Origin: Rhizobium sp. 18055 | GTDB lineage: Bacteria; Pseudomonadota; Alphaproteobacteria; Rhizobiales; Rhizobiaceae | Direction of reading: 5' to 3' | Length of the DNA: 64,000 nucleotides | Assembly: GCF_902706285.1 (NCBI RefSeq) | Contig: NZ_CACSKD010000015.1 | Span: 62,001-126,000 of the forward strand | Shown: piece after piece, positions 52,107 through 60,474 of the stretch | Layout: each line of letters opens with the position of its first letter | Position numbering within the stretch: position 1 is the stretch's first letter | Notes under the pieces: generated by a model | The model's database searches: none | What the model saw: only the letters and a program-made list of their open reading frames with translations | What the model was told of the DNA's origin: nothing | Position numbers and translations under genes: made by a program

Positions 52107-54362
52107 ATGGCTTGTTGCGGCTCGCCCATGGGACCGACAGATGCGGTAACGGCGCAAGCCTGCAGCGCCGATGAAATGGCGATTGCAAGCAAATCGCTCG
52201 CGAACGGGCTGCAGCAATCCGTGTTGTCCGTTCCTGCGATGCATTGTGCCGCATGCATAGGAGCGATCGAGAAAACTCTATCGAAACTCGGGGGGGTCAG
52301 CCTTGCGCGGGCGAACCTTTCGACGCGCACGGTGACTGTGAACTGGACCATGGTCGAGGGTCAGCCGCCAGCCATGGTGGAAGCTCTCGCAGCAATAGGC
52401 TTCGCCTCACACCCGCCAGCGAGTGAAATTGAAACGGATGAAGGAGTGCACACCGGGCTCGTCAGCCGTCTGGCCGTCGCCGGATTCTGCTCGATGAACA
52501 TTATGCTTTTATCCGTATCAGTATGGGCAGGTGCGGATCCTGCCACGCGACAGGCTTTCCATTTGATATCTGCGATACTGGCTTGTCCCGCGGTGCTTTA
52601 TTCCGGCAGCGTCTTCTACATGTCCGCTGCGCAAGCGCTGGCGCATGGTCGGGTCAACATGGACGTGCCCATAAGCCTGGGCATCATTTTGTCATTCATG
52701 CTCAGTCTCTACGATGCGCTGACCGATGCCCCTCATGCATATTTCGAGGCGAGCACATCGCTGGTTTTTGTGCTGCTGATCGGTCGCGTGCTGGACAATA
52801 CGATGAGACGGAAGGCAAAATCTGCCGTCGCAGCCTTGGCTCGTCTCTCTCCGCGCGGCGCGAACCTGGTGACCGAAGCCGGGACGATTGGCTATGTCGC
52901 ACTCTCGGATATCAAAGCTGGAATGCGGCTGCTTGTCCCTGTCGGCGGGCGATGCCCGGTCGACGGGACGGTCGCAGAGGGAGAATCGGAGACGGATGCT
53001 TCCCTCGTCACGGGCGAAAGCCGCTGGAAAAGCGTCCGTCCCGGTAGCGACGTGCGCGCCGGCGAGTTGAACATAACGACCGCCTTCATTGTCCGGGCCT
53101 CCGTCGATGCCTCGCAGTCCCTGATTTTCGAAATGAGCCGCATGCTGCAGGAGGCTGAGGACGGTCGCTCGCGTTATCGCCGCCTTGCAGACCGGGCGGC
53201 CGGGCTTTATGCGCCGGTCGTGCATTCGGTATCTGCCTTGGCCCTTGTCGGCTGGCTGATCGCCACGGGAGACCTGCACAAGGCTCTCACGATCGCCATC
53301 GCAGTCCTAATCATCACCTGTCCTTGTGCACTCGGTCTCGCCGTTCCCATGGTGCAGGTCGTCCTTGCTCGTCGTCTGTTCGAACGAGGCGTCATGGCCA
53401 CAGATGGGTCCGCTTACGAGAGGCTGAATGAAATTGATACCGTGATATTCGACAAAACTGGCACGCTGACCACCGGTCAACCGGCATTGCTGAACGGAAA
53501 AGCCATTCCCGACGAGCATCTCATTCTGGCGGGATCGTTGGCGCAGGTATCCGACCACCCAATTTCGCTGGCGATCCGAACTGCTTTCGCAAAGACGGGT
53601 TTAAGGACAGGCACATTCACGAACGTCGTCGAAAAACCCGGCCTCGGGATAGAAGGCTCAAATGATGGTCATACGTATCGTCTGGGCCGCTGCGACTGGG
53701 CTGTAGCCGATGGCGAGGCGAAGGCATCGACGGTCTTGTCGAGAAACGGGCAATCCATCGCCTCCTTCCAGTTCGGAGAAACCATCCGGCCCGGCGCTGT
53801 GGAACTTGTGCAATTTCTGAAGAGAAACGGAAAGAATGTCGCGGTTTTCTCCGGAGACTCGCAATCCGCCGTGAAAGCCATCTCGCAACAGGTCGGGATA
53901 ACCGATTACACTGCCGGTCTCCTGCCGGGTGAGAAAGTTGCCGGCGTTCAGCGCTTGCAGGATCAAGGCAGGAGGGTCCTGATGATTGGAGACGGCATCA
54001 ATGACGCGCCAGCACTTAAGGCAGCCCATGTGTCCATGGCCCCCTCGACAGCCAGTGACATCGGACGCAGTGCGGCTGATTTCATATTTTTGGCCGACAG
54101 CTTGTGGCCGGTGACCGATACGATTGACGCTGCGAGTCGGGCGCATACGCTTATCCGGCAGAATTTTGCCCTTGCTGCGCTCTACAATCTTATTAGTCTG
54201 CCTTTCGCCCTTTCGGGCCTCGTGACACCGCTTGCGGCTGCCATCGCCATGTCTACATCATCCATTATAGTCGTAGCCAACGCACTTCGCTTGCGTGCCG
54301 TTCCAACCAAAGTTCTGGGCGAATGGCAAATGACCCCGGTACCCAGGGAGGCTGTAGGTTGA
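52107..54362 (+). CDS. fixI: Copper-transporting P-type ATPase for cbb3 oxidase (FixI/CcoI)
   Basis: The 751-residue P1B ATPase has a Cys-rich N-terminus (ACCG), a heavy-metal domain with Cys47-x2-Cys50 (MHCAACIG), eight membrane helices with the metal-site Cys405-Pro-Cys407, the phosphorylation site Asp449 in DKTGTLTTG, and GDGINDAPAL. FixI/CcoI supplies copper for assembly of the binuclear centre. The ATG at 52107 follows the DUF2189 stop by five bases. The end overlaps the fixS start. Confidence 0.95.
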   Translation: MACCGSPMGPTDAVTAQACSADEMAIASKSLANGLQQSVLSVPAMHCAACIGAIEKTLSKLGGVSLARANLSTRTVTVNWTMVEGQPPAMVEALAAIGFASHPPASEIETDEGVHTGLVSRLAVAGFCSMNIMLLSVSVWAGADPATRQAFHLISAILACPAVLYSGSVFYMSAAQALAHGRVNMDVPISLGIILSFMLSLYDALTDAPHAYFEASTSLVFVLLIGRVLDNTMRRKAKSAVAALARLSPRGANLVTEAGTIGYVALSDIKAGMRLLVPVGGRCPVDGTVAEGESETDASLVTGESRWKSVRPGSDVRAGELNITTAFIVRASVDASQSLIFEMSRMLQEAEDGRSRYRRLADRAAGLYAPVVHSVSALALVGWLIATGDLHKALTIAIAVLIITCPCALGLAVPMVQVVLARRLFERGVMATDGSAYERLNEIDTVIFDKTGTLTTGQPALLNGKAIPDEHLILAGSLAQVSDHPISLAIRTAFAKTGLRTGTFTNVVEKPGLGIEGSNDGHTYRLGRCDWAVADGEAKASTVLSRNGQSIASFQFGETIRPGAVELVQFLKRNGKNVAVFSGDSQSAVKAISQQVGITDYTAGLLPGEKVAGVQRLQDQGRRVLMIGDGINDAPALKAAHVSMAPSTASDIGRSAADFIFLADSLWPVTDTIDAASRAHTLIRQNFALAALYNLISLPFALSGLVTPLAAAIAMSTSSIIVVANALRLRAVPTKVLGEWQMTPVPREAVG

Positions 54363-54511
54363 CCGCGTTGGAGGTACTTGTTCCTCTTTCTGTTGCAATG
54401 GGTGTTGTCGGCCTGGCTGCATTCCTGTGGTCGATGCGCAACAGGCAGTATGAAGACCTGGATGGCGCGGCTGAAAGGATACTTCTCGATGACAATGATG
54501 AGCCTGGCTGA
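54359..54511 (+). CDS. fixS: cbb3 oxidase maturation protein FixS/CcoS
   Basis: The 50-residue protein has one membrane helix (about 6-25) and the typical AAFLWSMRNRQYEDLDGAAERIL segment. FixS is needed for cofactor insertion into cbb3 oxidase. The start is TTG at 54359, within the fixI stop, and GGGAGG lies at a 7-base spacing. The overlap implies coupled translation. Confidence 0.9.
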   Translation: MTALEVLVPLSVAMGVVGLAAFLWSMRNRQYEDLDGAAERILLDDNDEPG

Positions 54512-54556
54512 GTGATCGGTTAGTTGTGTCGAATAAACCGGTAAAGAGAGGATGAT

Positions 54557-54901
54557 ATGGTGGTCAATGATACGGAGGTTCCAAAAACTGGCAGCCGGAA
54601 CGGTCACGATGCTTTGAGGCGAGTGGTCGACCCGTCTGATGCCGTCACGGGCATGGGCTTCATTTTTGGACTGGTTGGGGCTGTGATGGGCATCGGAGCC
54701 GCGATCTATCTGTCCCCAAGCATTGCTTGGAGCCTGATAGGCTATTGTTTGCTGGCAGCACTGGCGGGAGGCTCTGCCGGTGTCGTTACTGGCGGGATGA
54801 TCGGCGCGGCTATGGCGGTTTTGCGGGGTGTCACCCAGTCCCCGATGACGCGACGCACTGTGGACCTGCAAGATCGATCGATACCTGATAATCCCCAATA
54901 A
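54557..54901 (+). CDS. Small Gly/Ala-rich membrane protein
   Basis: The 114-residue protein has two hydrophobic Gly-rich helices (about 32-52 and 58-90). It starts at an ATG with an AGAGAGG site, 45 bases after fixS, and may belong to the same transcript. I know no family or function. It is the last intact gene before a stretch of gene fragments. Confidence 0.6.
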   Translation: MVVNDTEVPKTGSRNGHDALRRVVDPSDAVTGMGFIFGLVGAVMGIGAAIYLSPSIAWSLIGYCLLAALAGGSAGVVTGGMIGAAMAVLRGVTQSPMTRRTVDLQDRSIPDNPQ

Positions 54902-54982
54902 TACGGCTCCTCACTGATTTTGACTCTTTTGCTTCCCAAACCGCGATGAATCTGAATCTCTGGCGCAAACCGGACGTTTGCG

Positions 54983-55246
54983 ATGGGAGCAGCGATTTCA
55001 TTACGGGCAGACTTCAACGCGGAAGGTCGTCGGCGTCTCGCTCGTCGGAGCAAGCATGCAGCTCAGGCGCGCCGACTGCTGGCGCTTGCCCTGATCTATG
55101 ACGGAGGTTCGCGCTCGGATGCGGCGCGGCTAGGCAATGTCACGCGTCACATCGTGCGGGACTGGGTCATGCGGTTATGCGACTGGCCCTGACGGGCTGG
55201 TCGATGGCAAGGCTCCTGGCCCCAAGTTGCTGCTGGGTCGGATGTG
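54983..55246 (+). pseudogene. IS630-type transposase fragment
   Basis: The first 65 codons read as the start of an IS630-family transposase (MGAAISLRADF opening and the IYDGGSRSDAARLG helix-turn-helix). A one-base frame change near 55175 then leads into GPDGLVDGKAPGPK, the normal continuation, after which similarity ends at about 55246. The catalytic part is gone. No terminal inverted repeats were identified. It is a remnant of a former insertion. Confidence 0.75.
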
Positions 55247-55274
55247 TTGAAGACCGGCAAATACTTGATGCGCT

Positions 55275-55418
55275 ATGGTTGGCAGCGGGCATGTGCCCGT
55301 CGCGGATCAGGTAGAAGGCGGCCGCAAGTCCCGCGATGCCACCGCCTACTATCCATGCCTTCCGCTTTTCGATGCCGACGATCGGCAGCGGGCAGGACCG
55401 CTGATAGACGCCGGCCAT
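55275..55418 (-). pseudogene. Oleate hydratase (MCRA family) N-terminal fragment
   Basis: On the minus strand a short frame reads KRKAWIVGGGIAGLAAAFYLIRDG, the FAD-binding start of the myosin-cross-reactive antigen/oleate hydratase family. After MPAAN the similarity stops at about 55275, close to the transposase fragment. Only about 45 codons remain of a protein normally over 500 residues, so this is debris, perhaps cut by the insertion. Confidence 0.65.
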
Positions 55419-55437
55419 GTCGGGCGGCGGCAGGGTG

Positions 55438-56499
55438 TTATCCGGGCTGTTGTGCCACCAGGTCCGCGAGGGCATCCGGCCCCTGTTTTACGGCGCGGGC
55501 CGGCTGCGGATAGATCGGTTTGCTCGTGTCTTCGGACATGGCGGCCTCTATCGCGGACGAGTTTCGGGACCGGGAGGAATGCGTGGCCGGATAGTCTTCT
55601 GCGACGCGTGTGCCCGCGCGGCCGTTCAGAATGGCGACCGCGTCTTCCAGCCGACCGATCCCGCTAAAACCGCCGCACTCCGCAAAATTACCCGCGGCGG
55701 CGACCTTCGGCCCCATCGACCCAGCGGGCACACCGAGCGCGCGGGCCTCTTCCGTCGTCAGTTTCGGGATCGGCGCGGCGCTGTCGCTGCCGAAATCGCG
55801 ATAGACTGCATCGACATCGGTCAGCAGCAATAAGGCATCAGCCCCGAGCTGACGGGCAAGCAAGGCACTCGCTGCGTCCTTGTCGATTACCGCCTCGACA
55901 CCGATCAGGCTGCCATCGTCGCGCCGCACGACGGGGATGCCGCCGCCCCCGGTGCAAATGACGATGACTCCCTGATCCAGCAAAAGCTGGAGGACCTTAA
56001 GATCGGGAATCTCGACGGGCTTCGGCGACGGCACGACCCGCCGCCATTTGTCGCCATCGGCGGCGATCGTCCAGCCGGCGGCCGTTGCCCGCGCTTCCGC
56101 CTCGTCCTTCTCATAGACGGGGCCTACGAACTTCGTCGGCTTGGCAAAGGCCGGGTCGCGGCTATCCACCACAACCTGTGTCAGGAGCGTTGCCACGGGG
56201 CGGTCGTGCCCCAGGGCATTCTCAAGTTCCTGCTCGATCATGTAGCCGATCATGCCTTCGGTTTCCGCACCGAGCACATCGAGCGGATAGGCCTCGTTCG
56301 GCCTGTAGGCTGCGCCCTGCAGCGCCAGAAGGCCGACCTGCGGGCCGTTGCCATGGGTGACCACAAGACGGTGGCCCGCTTTCACGATCGCGGCCAGCGC
56401 CGCGGCGGCCACTTGAACGTTCTGCCGCTGCGCCTCGGCGGTCAGCGGCTCGCCGCGTTTCAACAGGGCATTGCCGCCCAAGGCTGCAACGACCAGCAT
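55438..56499 (-). CDS. arcC: Carbamate kinase, with unusual C-terminal tail
   Basis: The enzyme makes ATP from carbamoyl phosphate, the last step of the arginine deiminase path. Family motifs are LGGNALLKRG (about 7-16), THGNGPQVGLL (about 48), TGGGGIPV (about 184), DKDAAS (about 206) and LTDVDAVY (about 226). At 353 residues it is about 40 longer than usual. The kinase fold should end near GRAGTRV, and the last 53 or so residues resemble no known part, probably readthrough into neighbouring sequence after loss of the original stop. It starts one base after the arcB stop. Confidence 0.92.
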   Translation of the reverse strand: MLVVAALGGNALLKRGEPLTAEAQRQNVQVAAAALAAIVKAGHRLVVTHGNGPQVGLLALQGAAYRPNEAYPLDVLGAETEGMIGYMIEQELENALGHDRPVATLLTQVVVDSRDPAFAKPTKFVGPVYEKDEAEARATAAGWTIAADGDKWRRVVPSPKPVEIPDLKVLQLLLDQGVIVICTGGGGIPVVRRDDGSLIGVEAVIDKDAASALLARQLGADALLLLTDVDAVYRDFGSDSAAPIPKLTTEEARALGVPAGSMGPKVAAAGNFAECGGFSGIGRLEDAVAILNGRAGTRVAEDYPATHSSRSRNSSAIEAAMSEDTSKPIYPQPARAVKQGPDALADLVAQQPG

Positions 56500-56500
56500 C

Positions 56501-57502
56501 TCAGGCTCCCAGCGTGGCGACGAGCACCGCCTTGATCGTGTGCAGGCGGTTCTCCGCCTGGTCGAAAACGATCGAGGCCGGGCTTTCGAACACCTCCTCG
56601 GTCACCTCCATCGCATCGAGGCCGAACTCAGCCTTGATGTCAGCGCCCACGGTCGTCTCGGTGTTGTGGAAGGCTGGCAGGCAGTGCATGAACTGCGCCC
56701 GCGGGTTTCCCGTCTTCGCCATCAGCGCGGCGTTCACCTGGTAGGGTGTCAAAAGCGTGATCCGCTCCGCCCATTTCTCCTTCGCCTCCCCCATCGAGAC
56801 CCAGACATCGGTATAGACGAAATCGACGCCCTTCACCGCGGCATCGATATCCTCGGCGATCATGATCCGCGCGCCGGTCTCGACGGCGATCACCTGTGCC
56901 TCGTCCTGGATCGCCTGGGCAGGCCAGCAGGCCTTCGGCGCGCACAGCCGCACATCCATGCCCATCTTGGCGCCGCCGATCAGCAGGCTGTCGCCCATAT
57001 TGTTGGACGCATCGCCGATGAACACATAGGAAACCTGATGCAGCGGCTTTTCGACATTTTCCTGCATAGTCAGAAAGTCGGCGAGGATCTGGGTGGGGTG
57101 AAATTCGTTCGTCAGGCCGTTATAGACCGGCACACCGGAATATTTGGCGAGCTCCTCGACGATCTGCTGGCCGAAGCCGCGGTATTCGATTGCATCGTAG
57201 ATGCGCCCGAGAACCCGTGCCGTGTCCTTGACCGATTCCTTGTGCCCGATATGGCTGCCGGTTGGCCCCAGATAGGTGACGCGTGCGCCCTGGTCATAGG
57301 CCGCCACCTCGAAGCCGACGCGGGTGCGGGTCGAATCCTTTTCGAAGATCAGGGCAATATCCTTGCCCTGCAGCTTGGGAACCTCGGTTCCGGCGTATTT
57401 GGCGGTCTTGAGGTCGGCGGCGAGCTTCAGCAGGAAGGCGATCTCGCGGGGCGTGTAGTCGCGAAGCGTGAGGAAGCTGCGGTTCTTGAGATTGAAAGCC
57501 AT
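56501..57502 (-). CDS. arcB: Ornithine carbamoyltransferase (catabolic)
   Basis: The 333-residue enzyme splits citrulline with phosphate to ornithine and carbamoyl phosphate. The carbamoyl phosphate loop STRTR (about 57-61), the HPTQILAD motif (about 134) and the HCLPAFH signature (about 272) are intact. Its length and operon place point to the catabolic type rather than the biosynthetic ArgF. It is 18 bases downstream of arcA and one base ahead of arcC. Confidence 0.95.
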   Translation of the reverse strand: MAFNLKNRSFLTLRDYTPREIAFLLKLAADLKTAKYAGTEVPKLQGKDIALIFEKDSTRTRVGFEVAAYDQGARVTYLGPTGSHIGHKESVKDTARVLGRIYDAIEYRGFGQQIVEELAKYSGVPVYNGLTNEFHPTQILADFLTMQENVEKPLHQVSYVFIGDASNNMGDSLLIGGAKMGMDVRLCAPKACWPAQAIQDEAQVIAVETGARIMIAEDIDAAVKGVDFVYTDVWVSMGEAKEKWAERITLLTPYQVNAALMAKTGNPRAQFMHCLPAFHNTETTVGADIKAEFGLDAMEVTEEVFESPASIVFDQAENRLHTIKAVLVATLGA

Positions 57503-57520
57503 GGTAATTACCCCTTGAGA

Positions 57521-58753
57521 TCAGATCGCGTCGCGAATAGTCGGGCAGCTCATGCAATGACCGCCGCCGCGGCCACGGCCGAGCTCGGCGCCAGGAACAG
57601 CCAGAACCTCAATGCCCACGGCCTTCAGCGCGGCGTTGGTGTCGTCGTTGCGGTCGTATCCAATCACCACGCCGGGGCGCAGCGCCAGCACATTGTTGCC
57701 GTCGTTCCATTGCTCGCGGGCACGCTCTTCGTCGGTGGAGCCGCCGGTGGGCACGATCTGCAGTTTCCTGTAGCCAAGCACCTCTGCGACGATGTCAAAG
57801 ATCGGGCGCGGGTCGTGGCGGAACGACAGCGGCGCCCCGCCTTCGCCCGGACGGATATCATAGCACATCAGTTCGTCCGCGACCTCCTTGAAGGTCGTAA
57901 CCACATCGCCGCCGCACAGGGTGAAGACCGTATCCAGATGCATGGCGGCCCGCGACTTCGGAATGCGGAATGCCAGCACGCGGTCGACCACGCCCTTGGC
58001 AAACAGCGCCTCCGCCAGCTGACCGATCCCCTGCGGCGAGGAGCGTTCTCCCATACCCACAAGCACGGTGCGGTTGCCGACCGGCATCACGTCGCCGCCT
58101 TCCAACGTCGCCAGCCCATGCTCCTTGGTCGGGTCGCCCCAATGGATCTCCACCTTGCCGGCGAATTTCGGATGGAACTTGTAGATCGCCGTGTTGAGCA
58201 GCGTTTCCGGCCGACGGGCCGGCCAGTACATGGGATTGACCGTCACGCCGCCGTAGATCCAGCAAGAGTTGTCACGGGTAAAAAGCGCGTTGGGCAAGGG
58301 CGGCAGGATCAGTCCGTGATGGCCGAGATAGCTGCCGAACAGGCCGGTCGGCTTGAACGGAAGATCATCCGCTGCCAGCCCGCCGAGCAGATATTCGGCC
58401 AGTTTGGCGCCGGGCAGTTCATCCATCCAGGCGCGCAGTTCCTCCATCATGCCGACGCCGACCTGATCCGCATTGACGCGTTGGTCAAGGACCCAGGCCC
58501 GGCCGTCTTTCAGATCCAGCGTTTCGGCCAAGAGCACGTTGACATCGAGCACCTCTACGCCGTCGTCGCGCATCAGGCCGGAAAAGACGTCGTGGTCCTT
58601 CTGGGCCTGCTTGACCCAGAACACGTCGTCGAACAGTAGTTCCTGGCAATTGGAGGGCGTGAGGCGTCGATGGGCGAGACCGGGGCGGCAGACGATCACC
58701 TGCCGCAGCTTGCCGGTTTCGGAATGCACGCCGAATTGTGAAGTTGCGTTCAT
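57521..58753 (-). CDS. arcA: Arginine deiminase
   Basis: The 410-residue enzyme converts arginine to citrulline and ammonia. Visible active-site elements are the FTRDNSCWIYGG segment (about 155), the LEGGDVM motif (about 225), HLDTVFTLC (about 280) and the catalytic Cys near the end in GGGHCMSCP (about 401). All look intact. The arcD stop lies 25 bases upstream. With arcB and arcC it yields one ATP per arginine without oxygen. Confidence 0.96.
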   Translation of the reverse strand: MNATSQFGVHSETGKLRQVIVCRPGLAHRRLTPSNCQELLFDDVFWVKQAQKDHDVFSGLMRDDGVEVLDVNVLLAETLDLKDGRAWVLDQRVNADQVGVGMMEELRAWMDELPGAKLAEYLLGGLAADDLPFKPTGLFGSYLGHHGLILPPLPNALFTRDNSCWIYGGVTVNPMYWPARRPETLLNTAIYKFHPKFAGKVEIHWGDPTKEHGLATLEGGDVMPVGNRTVLVGMGERSSPQGIGQLAEALFAKGVVDRVLAFRIPKSRAAMHLDTVFTLCGGDVVTTFKEVADELMCYDIRPGEGGAPLSFRHDPRPIFDIVAEVLGYRKLQIVPTGGSTDEERAREQWNDGNNVLALRPGVVIGYDRNDDTNAALKAVGIEVLAVPGAELGRGRGGGHCMSCPTIRDAI

Positions 58754-58778
58754 CGCAATGTTCCCACGTTCGAGACGG

Positions 58779-60245
58779 TTACAGGGCGCTGATCGCGCCG
58801 GTCCACATCAAATAGCCGGCAATCGCCGCCGCGATCACGATGCCGAGGCCGATGAGGGCTTCGATGCCGGAAAAGGCTTTCTCGCCGCGCGCATGCCGCG
58901 CCCACCAGTAGACCGGAACCCCCACGGCATAGAGCAGCGCGCACATGAAGAGGTAATTGGGACCGGCGGCATAGATCAGCCAGACGCCATAGCACGTGGC
59001 GAGCGCCCCGGTGAACATGTCGCGACCCCGTCCCTCGCCTGCCCCGTAACCTTCACCAGTGACGGCGAGTTTCAGCGCATAGGCGCCGGACAGCACGTAA
59101 GGAACCAGAATGGCCGCCGAGGCGATGTAGAACAGCGCGAGATAGGTCGAGTTGGCGTAGAAGGTGACGATCAGGAAGATCTGTACCAGGATATTGGTGA
59201 TCCACAACGCCCCGGCCGGGGAACCGTTCTTGTTTTCGATCGCGAACACGTCCGGCAGAATGCCCTCGCGGGCCGCGCGGTATGGGATTTCAGCCGCAAA
59301 CAGCGTCCAGCTCAGGAACGCGCCGGCGACCGAGACGACGAGCCCGATCCTCACCAAGACGGAACCCCAGGGCCCGACGACCTGCTCGAGGACGTTCGCC
59401 ATGGAGGCGGCCGCCGGCAGCCCCGCAAGCTCCGGCTGGGTCATGATGCCGAACGACAGAAGCGAGACGCAGAGATAGACGCCAAGCGCGATCACAAAGC
59501 CGATGATCGTCGCGCGGCCGATATCGGCGCGCTTTGCGGCACGGCCGGAGACGACGCTTGCGCCCTCGATGCCGATGAAGACCCACAGGGTCACCAGCAT
59601 CGTGCTCTGGACCTGGGCCATGACACTGCCGAGATCAGGCGTTGCCACGCCCCACAGATCCAGATCGAACTTGGGAAGATTGAAAGCGAGCAGCACCACG
59701 ACGATGAAGATCGCGATCGGGGCCAGCTTGGCGATCGTCGTCACGACATTGATGATCGCCGCCTGACGGATGCCCATCAGGACGAGCGCATGGGTCGCCC
59801 AGAGCACGATCGACGCCCCGACAATCGCCTGCGTCGTGTTTCCTTCCGCCCCGAAAGCCGGATAGAAATAGCTTAAGGCCCCGAAGATCAGCACCACGTA
59901 GGACACGTTGCCGATCCAGGCGCTGAGCCAGTATCCCCAGGCGCTGTTGAAGCCGACGAAGTCGCCGAAACCGGCGCGGGCATAGGCGTAGGGACCGGCA
60001 TCGAGCGCCGGCTTGCGGGTCGACAGCCCCTGGTAGACGAAGGCCAGGGCAAGCATGCCGATGCCCGTGATCAGCCAGCCGATGATGACGGCGCCCGGAG
60101 ACGCCCCCTTGGCCATGTTCTGCGGCAGGCTGAAGACGCCTCCGCCGATCATTGAGCCGACGACGAGAGCCACGAGCGGCAGCAGGCCTAGCTTGTCGGA
60201 TATCTTTCCAGATTTGGGTGTTACAGCAATATCCGCGACAGTCAT
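58779..60245 (-). CDS. arcD: Arginine/ornithine antiporter
   Basis: The 488-residue protein belongs to the basic amino acid/polyamine antiporter (APA) family with 12-13 membrane helices. The first helix carries VGSMIGGGVFSLPQN, a known substrate-site motif. ArcD exchanges arginine for ornithine. The ATG at 60245 has AAGGAG seven bases upstream; the frame runs to 60335 without a site. A perfect FixK box is centred about 162 bases upstream. It is the first gene of arcDABC. Confidence 0.93.
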   Translation of the reverse strand: MTVADIAVTPKSGKISDKLGLLPLVALVVGSMIGGGVFSLPQNMAKGASPGAVIIGWLITGIGMLALAFVYQGLSTRKPALDAGPYAYARAGFGDFVGFNSAWGYWLSAWIGNVSYVVLIFGALSYFYPAFGAEGNTTQAIVGASIVLWATHALVLMGIRQAAIINVVTTIAKLAPIAIFIVVVLLAFNLPKFDLDLWGVATPDLGSVMAQVQSTMLVTLWVFIGIEGASVVSGRAAKRADIGRATIIGFVIALGVYLCVSLLSFGIMTQPELAGLPAAASMANVLEQVVGPWGSVLVRIGLVVSVAGAFLSWTLFAAEIPYRAAREGILPDVFAIENKNGSPAGALWITNILVQIFLIVTFYANSTYLALFYIASAAILVPYVLSGAYALKLAVTGEGYGAGEGRGRDMFTGALATCYGVWLIYAAGPNYLFMCALLYAVGVPVYWWARHARGEKAFSGIEALIGLGIVIAAAIAGYLMWTGAISAL

Positions 60246-60400
60246 GTTCGTGCTCCTTCGGTAGAGGAATTTTCCGAAGGCGTTCGTCAGCCTTCCGGTT
60301 ACGCAACGCATCCAGAAGGATGCGGCAGAGGGCACGCTTGGCGCGAGACGTTTGCCCGCTTCGCTTGAGATAGTGTTAGTGGCTGCGCCGCTTGAGCGGC

Positions 60401-60414
60401 TTGATGCATATCAA
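60401..60414. promoter_or_regulatory. FixK/FNR box TTGATGCATATCAA before arcDABC
   Basis: The 14 bases are a perfect palindrome and match TTGAT-N4-ATCAA exactly. The site lies in the gap between the Mg2+ ATPase stop (60475) and arcD. Low-oxygen control of arginine deiminase operons by FNR-type regulators is well known (ANR in Pseudomonas). Confidence 0.8.
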
Positions 60415-60474
60415 AATGCGAAAGAAATCGGCCCGCAAACGCCCATTCTGCTCCCGGGTTTTCGCCGGCGCCGT

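Noticed and set aside
56471..58639. 722-codon plus-strand frame across arcB and arcA
   Set aside because: It is an antisense shadow of two well-recognised enzymes with high G+C third positions.
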